Positions 34,896-48,100 of a DNA stretch of 64,000 nucleotides are shown here, piece after piece. This DNA is from Sipunculus nudus (lineage: Eukaryota; Annelida; Sipuncula; Golfingiida; Sipunculidae). The notes under the pieces are model-generated. The model made no database searches, was not told where the DNA came from, and was given only the letters and a program-made list of their open reading frames with translations. How positions within the stretch are numbered: position 1 is the first letter of the stretch; each line of letters opens with the position of its first letter. Location: NCBI GenBank assembly GCA_026874595.1, contig CM049306.1, positions 8,366,519 to 8,430,518 on the forward strand, in the 5' to 3' direction. The position numbers were made by a program, and so were the translations under genes.

Positions 34896-37144
34896 AATGT
34901 CCCAAAATACCAACACACACACACAAACATACAATGATAATACAGGACTTCTGTAGTTTCTTTTTGCTTCTTCACATAACCTTTGCCGAAGGGGTTGGTA
35001 TGCACGCGATAGTTAATCATAATTACCGTATGAATTCTTTAATTTTATATCAATATTCTCAGAACAGTTACTGGAGAATCAGGTACGTCATCCATTCTTA
35101 GTCACAATTGCAAACATTTCTATAGGAAACATTCATACCTCCACATGTAGCTCATGTTCGGACCGGCATTCGAATTGAAATCATTGGCTGTATAGTTTGT
35201 GATCAAACGTTTCAGTATATTATTATTATTCTGATGTATATAAGGGACCAGCATGGCTATATTTAGTGATGTGGTCCCGGATGCCCTCGTCAGGCGACCT
35301 TGATAAAGTGCACGTAAAATCTATCTTGATGTTGAGCGTGAAATGAGGATGAGGTAATGATTTCAATTAAGAAACTCAACCGTTAATTGTCCTAAAACAC
35401 AGTGCCTTGTGCTTTAAATTTCAACATGTGCATTGTATACTTTTGAATGCACATTTGGGGCATTCTGATACAGAGCTATGTAATATATTTGCACAAAACA
35501 TATGTATGCACGAGGTACATGTGTATATATACGTTTATAAGACGAGACACCGATTCATCTATAAGACCGATTAAAAAAGTTTGTCTTTCCAGCTTTATTA
35601 TGTTTAGGCCCAAAATATCAGCATAATCCATGCATCCATTTCTATGATGTTTTCCATGAAAGTACACTCACATGTCAAAGAGTAATGTTAATACGATTTC
35701 GCAACTGTAACTTTCTTCAGAATCCGTGGTCTGAGAAATTTATTTTTGGCACATTGTTTTAATTCAATTTAGTCTTGACTATTTATTCAGCTACTTTGAA
35801 CACTGATTACATCAAAGCTTTCAAAGTAACCTCAAAATTGTTTCGCCTTGGCTTCCATTTATAGGTAAAGGTGCATGACCTTATTTTGGAATTTCAACGA
35901 GTGCATGGATGTAAAGTTAGAATTAAAAAGGCCTGCATGGATGGCGGTTTCGTTTTGCCTCTATAATTAACGGGCGGTCCGCCAGATATATAGACCGTTT
36001 GGATATGTCTGAGGCCTAAACTGAGTTATACTTGACTGGATTAAACGACACAGCTTTTATTTTATGTTGTATGAACAAATTTTTTTCATACCTGTCCTAC
36101 TGCATCTTGCATGAGCATACTGCATTGTTATTCTCTTTTTACACAATGTTAACGAACTGTGTATCATCATTATAACTATTTGTCATGTTTGTAGGATTTA
36201 CCTTTTCATTTATTACGTGAACAGATTTTTTAGACCACCAGTTTGAGTTTGTTCATAAAATAACGTGATCCTGAACGGAATCCAATGAAATTGCCAGGGC
36301 ATCTCGGAAATGGGCCAAAGAACAACTGATAAGATTTTGGCGTGAATCCACTCAATGGTACGTGTCAAGGAAGGATATTCGCGAATATTCACAAATGTAC
36401 ATTTACTTATGCATGAACGAACCTAAGAATATGGGACGAATATGAGAATGCAAACACGTTTTCAAAAGCATTCCACTTTAAGAACCGCCAAAATCTCGGA
36501 GGCTTTCATTCCTTAAAATGCAGATTTCTTGTATTATGCAAACATGGGCAGATTAACATCATTATTTTCATTTACTATATGAATCGAATACTTTCATTAC
36601 ATTTCATTATTTTCAAATCAATTTTTCATTGCCTGTCTCTTCACTACATACTGATAGGGTATATAAGTAATTGTGATAATGCGTGTCTGGCGTCATAAAG
36701 AAAGAGCATTTGGATTCATTCATGATAAACAATCTGTACAAATACAGGTACACCCGCCTCAAATCCGGCCCAAGAGTACATGAGAAATTATGCTTTCGTT
36801 CCTTTGTATCTCTCTCCTGGACAGAAGTCGTCTGCAACGGGTTCATTATGGCCATATACCCTACGTGCCCACTTCATTACACAGGGTGGACTCTATTAGT
36901 ACACGTGTTAAACTATTTAAAGAGAAACTAAAAGAATTAAAGAGGTAAATTCAGTTTATTTTTTTCTAAATAAGATTGCACAAATCAAAATTCTTTGGAA
37001 ACACTAGGGACCCATGGGTCTCGACGCTCAGCTGCATTTGTCTATAAGGATACAAGTTTATGAGGTTTTCCAAAATATTGGTCCTGTGATCAGTTTGAAG
37101 CCAACCTGTCTACCCAAAAAGGAGTTAACATCCATAAACTAATT
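34896..37144. other. Gene-free AT-rich stretch
   Basis: No supported gene. Overlapping frames on opposite strands at 36613-36931 have no domain or splice support. Confidence 0.45.
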
Positions 37145-38200
37145 TGTGAATGGATGGGCCCTGTGACCTTAACCTTTGACCTTATGACCCCAAAATCAAA
37201 AGGAAACTTTCCCTATTGGCAGGTGCACCACATATTGATGATGGAAGGATTGAGATGAAAAGTGTGGCTTAAAATGCATCCACAATCTTTCTAAAGTAGT
37301 GGGTCCGGTGACCTTGACCTTTGATCTCATAACCCGAATTCAACAGTTCTTACTTTAGTGGTGGGCCATATATAAGTCAAGTTTGAAACCTATATTTCAA
37401 ACTAAACTGGCGTTATCATCTGGAAACTAATATGTGGATTGATGGCCCCCATGACCTTGACCTTTGACCTTGTGACCCCAAAATTCATCAGTTACTTCCA
37501 CCATTGGCAGGTGAGCAACATCTGGAAGACAGAATGTTTGGACAAAAAGTTTTGCTAAAAATACATCAACATTCATTTTAAAGAAGTGGGTCCTGTGACC
37601 TTGACCTTTGGCCTTATGACCCCAAAATCAAAAGGATTCTTACATTATTGGTGGGTCATATATAAGTCAAAATTGAAACCAAAATGTCAATCCAAACTGG
37701 AGTTATCATCCAGAAACAATCATGTTGACAGATGGGCCCCTGTGACGATGACCTTTGACCTTGTGACCCCCAAATCAATCAGTTTCTTCCCCTATTGGCA
37801 GCTCAGCTATATATGCAAGATGGAAGGTTTTGGATGAAAAGTTTGGCTTAAAATGCATCCACAATCTTTCTTAATAAGTGGGTACTGTGACCTTGACCTT
37901 TGACCTCATGACCCCAAAATTGAAAACAATATTCCCCTATTGGCAGGTTAGCAATATCTTGAAGATGGAGGGTTTGGGATGAAAAGTTTTGCTTCAAATG
38001 CATATCCATTCTTTTTAAAGAAATGAGTCCTGTAACCATGACCTTTGACCCCTTGGACCCCAAAATCCACACGGTTCTTACTTTAGTGGTGTAAGTGGAT
38101 GGACGGAAGGACAGACAGACAGACAAACAGACAGACAGGGTGATAACTAAATGGCATCTACTTGTGACTAATAAACAAACCAGGTTTTGGGACACTAGAT
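37145..38200. repeat. ~145-bp tandem repeat with TGACCTTTGACC motif
   Basis: GTGACCTTGACCTTTGACCT with variants, followed by ATGACCCCAAAATCAA, recurs near 37163, 37309, 37451, 37597, 37743, 37888 and 38031, that is every 141-148 bp. Alternate units are more alike (CTATTGGCAG versus TTAGTGGTGGGCC), implying a ~290-bp dimer. The 3' end is GGATGGACGGAAGGACAGAC plus CAGACAGG, a mollusc-type terminal tract. Perfect TGACCTTTGACCT occurs at 37458, 37749 and 37894. Confidence 0.9.
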
Positions 38201-38280
38201 GTAATTACAACTGAGAAACTGACACGATTGTTGTCATTTTATAGAAAAAAATATATATTCGTTAATATAACAAAAAATTC

Positions 38281-38600
38281 AGGTGGCGCCACCACTTTTC
38301 GGGAACTGACAAAACTACTCATGGTCAATATTCAAGGCAAGCTTCATGACAATCCATGCATTAATTATCAAGATATTGGAGGTTTTGTATTATATTTTTC
38401 ATTATTCGGGGGGAGGTACTTTCAAGCCCCGTAGCTCGAAGGATATAGGTCGTATTGACCTCATTTCAGGTTTCCAAGGAGATTTTTTATTGACCTCCCT
38501 GGATTTTCACTTAGAAGTTTCTAGGTCCAGCAGTTACGATTTGTGCCCCGCTAACGGACTGCCGACGGACAAAGCGCCATTCCTATACCTCAGTTGACTT
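38281..38600 (+). repeat. Dispersed repeat starting AGGTGGCGCCA, short copy
   Basis: It starts AGGTGGCGCCACCACTTTTC. It ends with CTAACGGACTGCCGACGGAC, AAAGCGCCATTCCTATA. The same start and end are seen at 58848 and about 59740, so both are members of one family of variable length. Confidence 0.65.
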
Positions 38601-39219
38601 ACAGTCAGCTGAGCTAAAATGTACCAAATCCTAACGTTTCAAATAAAGGTGGTAGAATTTAGTTACCTTGGGGTGTAGGTCAAATGCTATCTGAATAAAA
38701 AAGTTATATCTAATAATTGCGGATTCATATGATCAGTTTAAAAACTGCAGTATTTTTTAATGCAAAATCCAAACAAGGTTAAAGGGGGGCAAATTATGAA
38801 ATCCAAATACTTAAAGTGTCTCCCTTTCTCTCATATATATCCCTTTCTCTCACACACACACACACACATATATATAGCAACGTGTGTGCTAAACGTCTTT
38901 CTTTTTCTCATACAAACCACAGACTGAACATTGGAAATAATACTATAACCATTTTATTTCTCAATACAAAGTCAACAGTGCACACTAACAACCGTGCATA
39001 AAATATATACATATACACATACATACATTTGTCAGTGATCATATATTCTTTTTCTGCTATCATACCATAAATAGATCATCTGTAGTCCATACTTATCCAA
39101 AATCTTAAACTCATACAACATTTATTATCACAGATTATACCAGGTAGCCAATCTTGCCTGATCTATCCCCCGTACTGCTACACTTGGGGCTTGGCGACCC
39201 TACTTTTTACCTCCCCCTT

Positions 39220-40110
39220 TTACAAACGTCACACCTGACAATCAGAGGTTAAAAGGCCGATTCGCGGTGGGTCTACACCGCAGTGGAATGTTATGGCATC
39301 ATGGACTGCACTGTCGGCTTTTAATCTTACACAGTCAAACAGCTGCTTTTGAGCAGACATTCATCATATAGCCGCGCTTATCCAACGGGAGCCCTCAGGC
39401 GTTTCCTGTTTGTAAACAGCCACATGCCGTGCCAAGGTACATCAAAGGCCAGCCAGAGCCCTTCATTGTTTTAGGGCCCAGAGTATACGGATGAAAGGTT
39501 ATACACCCTCATTCCGCCAGATTTCCGGTGGTAACCAAATGTTGGCCCTAGAAGATCCAATCGGCATGCTCAAGGTGTCAAAAAGGAGATCAAAAGGCCC
39601 GCCAATTGAAGGATGTGGGGTTTTACTAGACAGGGCGAGTAATGAGGGCCAGATGTGTGCGGGCCGGGGACTACACGGCAAGCCGTCCAACATCTCGCTG
39701 TTCCCCGTGCTTGGTGCTACTAGCTCCGGCATTTGCATGTACAATTTATAGCACCTGTATGTACGTCAAGAATATAGCCGTCAATTCGACCAAGGCCAAT
39801 AGTAAAAAAAAATAATAATAAAAACATCGCCCCCTCCCACCGGAAGTGCCGCAGGACATTTGGGCATTCTCGGCGTGTTATCGTGAACGACCATGCGCCG
39901 GACGAGGAGTTAATCTTCCAGATACCCGCCTCAAAGTGCGTGGGTGTTCAAAGATACTCTCACGACAATATATGCCTAGAAATGGCTTCTGGGCTGCAGA
40001 CAGCACGACTCTGGCAGGTGCAGAAGAACAGGCAGCCCTCTTACACAAGCTCCTCATTAACGGCCCAACAACTTTCTCAAGGCAGCGGTAATTCACACAT
40101 GTAAAGCGTG
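39220..40110. other. GC-richer block downstream of the phosphatase gene
   Basis: This block lies 1.7-2.5 kb beyond the stop codon of the minus-strand phosphatase. GC is well above the flanks, and frames are open on both strands without preference, which is usual for GC-rich non-coding DNA. It contains CTGTTTGTAAACAG (a forkhead-like palindrome, about 39406), ATTTGCAT (octamer, about 39731) and ACCGGAAGTG (39839-39848). It is a candidate regulatory block, not a gene. Confidence 0.35.
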
Positions 40111-41165
40111 GGTGATGCTTTTTGCGATTGACTGAGATGGGCAGTTTGTTAACAGATTTCTGTGGTCATATTATCATTTAAATCCACCGGAAGTTAATGA
40201 CGTCAATGCAGGTGGGATACTCGATCTGGCTATACCAGGGAGACCTAGAGCATATATTGAGCTATTCATATTGGTACCTATCACATCATACCTTCGTCAC
40301 TACATCCGATACAAATCCCTATCTCTACATCCGCCGTATTGCATATGAAAGGTGTGAAGAATCTCAACTATTCAATCACTATAGTGGACTGTTCCATGTT
40401 ATTCTGATCATCGTAACACAGCAACATTTCTGGGAATTTCTTAATATACCCGGGGCTAACCAGTATAGGTGGGTTGATCTGGAAGGTCTAACGCTCGCCT
40501 GCAAATTAGGTACATATATTTTATAACTTGCAGGGTAACCTAGAAACCAAAACAAGCACCACCTGGTTTCGGTGCCCTTGAACACATTTATGCTATGCAT
40601 AATTTTATACCAATTACCACTATAGAATGTAATACAGCAAACATGCAGTGAAGGGCAACCATTTAATTAAAAACAAGATCATTTTCCTGCAGGTGGGTTG
40701 TAACATCACGTCATTATAATAATCAACCATTTTAGCACCATTTTCTGTGGTGGTACCCTCGCTAAAATATTGGATCAACTGAAGATAATTATGTACTGAA
40801 AGACCATGGTTATTAAAAAATACCCCCTCTTATTTTATATTTGTATGTTATGTAATAGACACTATACCCGTGTTTATATGTGTGTGTATGTGTGCGTAAT
40901 AGATACAAATGAGCTGCCTCATTACATATGCTTTGTACACTGCCTCGTTATGTAATTGAGCTATTTTTTGTAACAGATATCACCAGCACCTGAAACGCCA
41001 TCCCATAAACCTTAAACGTAAGCCCACAGCCAGAGGTTCAACTAGCTTGTCCAGACCAGGACGTGACGACCCTAGCCTGACTGAAGGAACCTCTGGGGAA
41101 AGCACAATTCAAACGTAAACTTCCAGGATGGGTCTGCATCTACCGCCACGAAACGTGTCGAGACG

Positions 41166-41171
41166 TTTATT
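41166..41171 (-). other. Possible poly(A) signal AATAAA of the phosphatase gene
   Basis: TTTATT on the plus strand reads AATAAA on the coding strand, about 600 bp beyond the stop codon. It is the first canonical hexamer I noticed downstream. Use is not proven. Confidence 0.35.
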
Positions 41172-41765
41172 TTACACTGTCATGACGTCTATTTGGTATA
41201 CCATGCAAACAGTTTCAATTCAATTTTTTGTCAGTTGCACTAAATAGATTAATTAGCACTGTGGAACACGTTCCTAATACATCAAACGACTCAATACAAG
41301 TCTCCAAGATGTCGACATATTCTTTGTTTTTTTCAGCTGCAGACTTGCGCTCGGTGGAAACTTCTCTCTTCTGGAATGACTAATATCTTTAAACTTCAAT
41401 ATCATAAAGCCTTGAATCGACAGGTATCATTTTCTTTCCCTATCGACTCTGCAAAGGATGCCGGGACGGGGTCTCGCCTTGCGGTATGTACAACCCAAAT
41501 ATACAAAGATATGTACAGCGCGTATACGAAATTATCGTGATACCTGAGTTAATTAATTCAAGTCGATCGTGCTGCCTCAAAGTGGGACGACGTTTGTCGT
41601 CCAGATGGGGTGACATGTTTGTGAACTTATGTACAAATTTTCAATCATCATGTGTGCACCCTGGTAAAACGGACGGATTCCTTGTCATAACGTGGTCTTG
41701 ATCCCCTCCCGGCCTGTTCTTAACATTCCATGGGCAATCCGATAACACCCATGGGTCACGTGACC

Positions 41766-42100
41766 TCATGACTGAACAACAGGTGATTCCAATTCATAGG
41801 TGGGCGTGGTTTTGGTGGGCGTCATGAAAAAGGTTTTGTGCTGCGCACAGACATCACAACTCTCATGTTGGCAGTGACATTTGCGTGCACTGACGTTCAA
41901 AGTCCGTTCAAAGTCTAGCAGTTGTCCCATGAAGTTGAAGTTTGGTGATATGTTGGGTTTGCAGCGCTTGACGAAGTCGTAAGCATCATTGAGTGTTAGC
42001 TGTAGCTTATGCATGAGATAAGCGACTGTGACCGTAACGGACCGGCTGATGCCCGCTAGGCAGTGGACCAAGACGCCGCACTTGTTCTGTCGAGCTTCGT
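41766..42100 (-). CDS. DUSP6: Phosphatase exon 3: catalytic loop and C-terminal tail
   Basis: The acceptor TATGTTTTGTTGCAG precedes 42100. The exon starts with the last two bases of Asp253 and reads [20 protein letters not shown], the PTP signature with C266 and R272. It continues with [20 protein letters not shown] and [17 protein letters not shown], strongly conserved in MKP-3 proteins. The tail then holds [14 protein letters not shown], which I do not know from vertebrate relatives, and ends ESPVVQS with a TGA at 41768-41766. The 3' UTR continues toward about 41150. Confidence 0.95.
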
Positions 42101-45100
42101 CTGCAACAAAACATACAAAAACTAATTATCTCTGATAAGTAAATGTTAACACTGCTAAAATATATCTGTTTTTAAATATTTTCATGTCCAATCCACATAC
42201 ACAAGTGGTCATTACACCATGAAATTCACTGTGAATATCGGAATTGAATAACTTCACAGTGAAATACATTCCTTCTTTAAAACATGGTCCCCTGCACTTT
42301 ACTTTATTAACATTTTAATGGCTATATCCCTATCCCACATTTTTTTTTCAATTCCGCGAGAAGAATTTATTGTAACATTAGACCAAGCCGTCACCACAGA
42401 AGGAGGGTCACTCAGAGGAAGCATGTGATAAACTGGGACGGAGCGTGCGCCATTCGTTCAAAATAAGCCCTGTCAGTACAGCAACAGAAGCCAGCAGCTA
42501 CCAACGACCGATATAAACCATTGTCAATGAGTTTTTTAACCACGCTCTGCTCCCTCTGTACACACTGACAACTTCCGCTAAGCTGCTGTGTATATGCTGG
42601 CTGACCCAAAAGCAGACAGAACCCAACCAACTGCGCCGCAGTGTAGCCTGCTGGGCGCAGACCTGATAAAATCGCTGACTCGTGTACCGTAAAAAAAATA
42701 TACAGCCACATGAGGTGCTAGCCGGATGCAGGGGTAAAGAGGCTAGAAAAAGGCGACATTAAAACAATTAAATGGACAGTTGACCAGTTATGTCGCTAAA
42801 CCATGAAAAAGGGCGAAATATAAACAAACAGGAATCCGCTGCGAGCGGTGTCTTCAATGTCAGTTTATGCATAATATCGTGTGATATTAATTCATTAATG
42901 TAATTTTATTCATTCGTCCGCCGTCTTTTGTCTGTTCACTGAGTTTTGCTGAAATGCTCATTTGAGTCTTGCGGCCAGTGAAACGTACATAATATCACCC
43001 GATACGGCGTTTACACAAGCACAGAATCAACCACAATGCAAAGAACCCATCCATAGACCTGTATACTTGGCTGAATGCACACGGGAAGTCTTTTCATACG
43101 CTCGGCGCCATACCGGATACGGATACAGCTGTCATATAACAGAGAAGCCAAGCGTGGCAGATCACTGACAACAATTGAAGTGACCACTTGTAAAGTGGTG
43201 AACCCAGAGGAAATACAAGGTCATCCCGTCGTTGTCCATTTGTCGTTTCCGTCCCGGCTCAGAAAGCCAAACCAGGTGACCCGAGCTAACAACTTGGCCG
43301 AACAAAACGCAAGGCCCTAAAATAAGTGATTGTTGAACGGTCATTTTACCTCTCTATTGTACAGATTACACTTAAATATGGCGCGTAACACAGTCATATT
43401 ATATTAGTAATAATTAGTAATATTATATCGGACGACGTTGAATTGTTATAATAAAAGCCTGGTAAACGGACCTGTTCTGTATTTTTTTAAACATTAAGAT
43501 AAAGAACTCTTCTATGTCTGCTGGGTTCAAGACTGGCCTACTTAAGGGGATTAAAAAACACTATTGCTCAAATGTCGGTTTATCAGTCATAAAACTGTCG
43601 GGTCATACTTTTATTTATGGTCTCGAGGGGGCGCCCGTTTCACCTTCAGGTTCCATGAATCGTCTGCTTAATGGATCGAACTGAGAAAACCCGAGCCAAG
43701 CGGCGTACTGTTATCAGTAAAGATGGTCGAAGGTTCCACGCTGTCGGGCAAACTAGGTCGCTTCAGCGTTGATAAGAGGCACTTCAGGCAGCTATATTTG
43801 TGATAGTACCCTCATTTATTTGGCCGCCGTTGTAAAACCCATATCGATTGACTATAGCGTGGATCAGATGAGTTTTCCTGTACTTTTAGCCAAGTGGCTC
43901 AACCATACGTGACCAGACTTTCAAAAGCCCAAAAATTCCTGTCTGAAAAGCCATGTGACCCAGAAACAAGTGGAAAGGTGACCCTTCTTCCGGTCTTAAA
44001 TGCACAAGGGCAGTTAAAATGAAATATCTGCTGATCTCTTAATCAGGCATGACAATAAGCAAAATAGTGTCAACACCTGGAAATTTACTGGTTTTACCAT
44101 GCCATGCCCTTATCCTTTAAAGGCTAATATTATTTAAACAGGAAGTCCCATTTATTGCCTCCAAGTTTAGGTGACAATTTAGCCTTTTCTTAACAGGAAA
44201 TAGTTTAATAATATGTTTAAATTATCTCATAGTTATATTTTGAAATCCAGGCTTTTATCGCGTTATAATGAGTGACATCCAGTTTTATCGATCATTACTG
44301 GCACGACCAGTAATCATATTCAGACGCTCCGTATCAAGGACGCAATATTTTATACCACAAACTGTCTTGCAGCAATCCATATTTTCATGTTTTGAGAAAA
44401 TCAATAAACGACGCGCCTGAATCTGGCTGCCGAGGAGCTGGCGTGGAAAATTTTCAAATACAACATATATATGATGAAAAACAGTAATATTAACATCTAC
44501 AGGCCCCAAGTATAATGTATGTGTTAGCGGTGTTTTTTATTGATGTCCGGGTCATGTCTTGCTGTTGGCCTGAGCTACTGAATGATACAGATAAACAATA
44601 ATGGCGTCAATTTTCAGTTTTCTGGGTCACACCATTTCTAGGACAATACAGGAGATATCTCTTTGACAATTCGGCCAAACTATGTGGGAAAACACTAGTA
44701 TGATGTCACCATTTACTCTGGAAGGGTGTGAACCAGATTTTCAGCTTAAACAGTCCATTTCTGAATATACCAGGCTGTACCATACCAGATCTAAATATCT
44801 GGTGGCCAAACGAACGTAGGTGTTAACCAAAACCAGTATACAAAGAGTATCTTAACCTTTATACTCTCGACCATGAAAACCAGACCTAACTTCAATATCA
44901 ACAAATTTTATATCTTAGAACAGACTCCTACAATATTTTTATTCTTTAATTTCAACACTAAATTCCAACCATGCAACATAGGACATCGCACTTATGTGAG
45001 AAAACCTGTTATTAATTACATCCTGAAAACATTCTGAAGTCATTTTAATGTAAAGGCTAATATTGTTATTTATAATATGATTTGACGAATCAAAACATAT

Positions 45101-48100
45101 TCAAAAGTATACTTACCAATAAAAGCTATGGCTTGAGGAAAGAACACAGAAAGGTTTTGGGACCAATGGTCTTTTATGGAGATCTGCATATAGCGAAACT
45201 TGCCATTCTCCTCGAATGTGTTTGGCACATTGTGGGTAACGTTCAAGATATATAAAATGTTATGTTTATTTAGACATTCCATGTCGCCGGAATTTTTAGC
45301 GTTTCCTAAGAACAAGTATTGCAACACCTCCACCGGAAACTGATCCCCTGACCCGCTGTCTTCCGCGTCGTCGACAGCGTCACATTCCGATATTCGGAGA
45401 GATCGTAAACCAACAATGGTCGAGTCCTCAGCCGTTTCTTTATTGCTTATGCATAAATGTGGATGTTGGTCAGAGAACTCCGTGAATCCTCCTAAAACAA
45501 GGAAACGGAAAAACTTAATATTTGGCAAATAATACTACACTTCAAACAAACACAATAAACGACTTTAAACCACTCAGGCACCACTTCATTGTAAACAACT
45601 TCATCACTGTTAACACATGTATGACATTAATAATAAATATTATATATATATATATATATATATATCGGTCTGCATATAAATTTGTTCATATACATATGGA
45701 CGCGAGTTTAGAATTCTGTCAGCCCCCCCCCCCCCCCCCCCCCGCTCGTGAACAGCTGGTGGTTGATATGAAAAAGGTCAATCTATAATGGAAATTTTGT
45801 ATCCATACGTGATTACTATCAAATACATTTATTTTTCTCACACCTTATTTTTCTCATAGACAGAATTCCGATCTTGTTCTTAAATATCATGGTAAATAGT
45901 TAAACAAATCATTCTTCTCGTACTCTCTAGTCGGGTGATATTTTGATTGATTTAACATCACAGTCTCATCTGAGGTCAGTAACGTTCGTATTATTTAAAA
46001 TTTTAATTACAAACTCGCTGACTCATGTAATTCTCATGCCGAGCAGCGGCAAGGCATCCACGGGGGTGGTGTACCGGCGCTTTCATCGACCGTTTATTTC
46101 CTGTCTGGCATTGTTTATACAAATCAATACATTTGATGAAAAAGTACCCATAACTTTACATTTTTTATATAATCTTAGTAGTTAATGTACATTGTCACGT
46201 CTTAATGTCACGTGACCGGATGTGAGAGTGAAGGGCATCTAGTGAATAGACCAGGTATAAAGCAATCTTTGAGAGGCGTGCAAACAATGCTCGGGATGTT
46301 TGAACGACGGCAAGCGAAGGAAATGGCCTCTCAGAGAAGAACCTTTATGTTTGGTTATCTTTCAAATAAAACACCCCGGGGTTTAGTAGCTTTTACTTGC
46401 ACAACACAACCATGCTATGGTGATTCGGCGCACAAGGCCGAGGCTCTCGTCCTTACAAAATCAGATATGGGAAAACCCTACAGGAAATGGCCCGGCAAGG
46501 CGTATTAATTATCTCTGGACCGGAAGTGAGCTCGCCAAGAAGAATTAAATTCAGTCTCCCAATTGCCTGTTCCTACTCTCCGGGGGGTCTTTTCCATTCA
46601 TTCCGCCGTGTGCTCAGTAAATTGGGACAATCTCCCCGTCGGTGGCTGTGATGGCGTGTCTGTATATCGGGCGCTTATCGATTTGTTCCCTGCTTGGTTT
46701 AGCAGACACCACCGTCTTGCGAGTGTTGCGAGGTTATGGGGACGAAAAGAGGTGCGTGGGTGGCCAAGGAAACTAGTGAAAGGCTTTTCCCTGTCAATCG
46801 ATGAAACAAATATATTGGTCGTTAGCATTACTACAGGACGAGGCGTGCGTGTGAATGGGTGACCTGAGAGCACCTCATGTCGACCAATACATGACAGGTC
46901 CCCTTGGTGGTGCCTTACAGACAAACTAATGGTGCATGTAATTAAGTCCCATCGCGCTTCAATGAACATGGACTTTGATCAATGCTTGATTATTGGCGAC
47001 TACACACCACCCGAGCCAAGCCGCGGAGAACCGCAGCCACGGTTCTATGAATGAAACCCGTGGCCACAGCGGGTAATCAGGCGATATATGGGACAAACAT
47101 CCGGTCTGCTCTTTGCTTACTAAATCAGACAAACCAAAACATGGCTGACAGGCGAGCACTGTAACTCTACCCCGGTTAGGAAGCTCGCCAGATGGGCCCA
47201 ACTAACACCAGAACAGGCTTCCTCGCCCTGTTTCCGTCTTGGTAAACATAATCCAGATAAGAACAGGAAACGCTGAAAAAATGCGTGGTAACTGCCAGAT
47301 TTGACGGCCAGTAACCAAACCATGTAAGAATTACATAACTACATAAAAAAGAACAGTTTAAGTTGACAGATCCTGTATATACAATCCACTGATTGAGACC
47401 TAAGTGTAAATCCTTCATATGTGCACGTCTGACAAGCTATAACCCAGCAGTGGCAACTGTTCAATAAGAAGCTCTTGACTTTTGAACACTTGATTCGGGA
47501 CACTTTTCAGATCACTCCTAGGAATTAGTAATTCGCCGAATTTATTTTCTTTCGCTTTATTTTCTTCAGTTTAGCATCTTGCCTCTCAAGGACCCCTGCC
47601 TGGTCTGACAGCCTAATTAACTATACACCTCTGGTTGACACCATACATAATATTATGTAACATCGGCTAAAATTAGCTCTCTAAGTCCTAGTCATTCATG
47701 GCAGTACCCCTTCTCTGATACACAATGTCAATGGTCAATAATAATGACACTTGAGGAAACCCTGACATTATTACTCTGTGGTAGTTAAAGAAACATTGCA
47801 AGGACTTACAGTGATGTTTTATATTGTAAATCGTGTTGACATTATATAACTGTTTAAGATATACTAGGATCTATCACGTATTAACAAACTGGACATTTTA
47901 TGTAGTAATTCTTGTTGCCCAAATTCTCAATGACATCCGGATATTTATCCAGATAAATCGTACACTTCCTAATCATTTGCTGCCCGCCACACATCCACCC
48001 GTGATCAGACATGACAACAAAATCTCGGCCATACCACACTTTAGATGTTACTCTAGCTACTGATATTTAATAAAGGGCTATTTAAACATCAATATAATTT

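Noticed and set aside
32126-35020. Many 60-83-codon frames on both strands in the 30-bp minisatellite
   Set aside because: All three frames and both strands are open because the unit is 30 bp; no frame is preferred.
39491-40104. Overlapping sense and antisense frames downstream of the phosphatase
   Set aside because: Both strands are equally open in GC-rich DNA and no splice or domain support was found; better treated as a possible regulatory block.
46212-46969. Frames of about 80-123 codons in phosphatase intron 1
   Set aside because: Open on both strands in a GC-rich intronic block, with no homology recognised.
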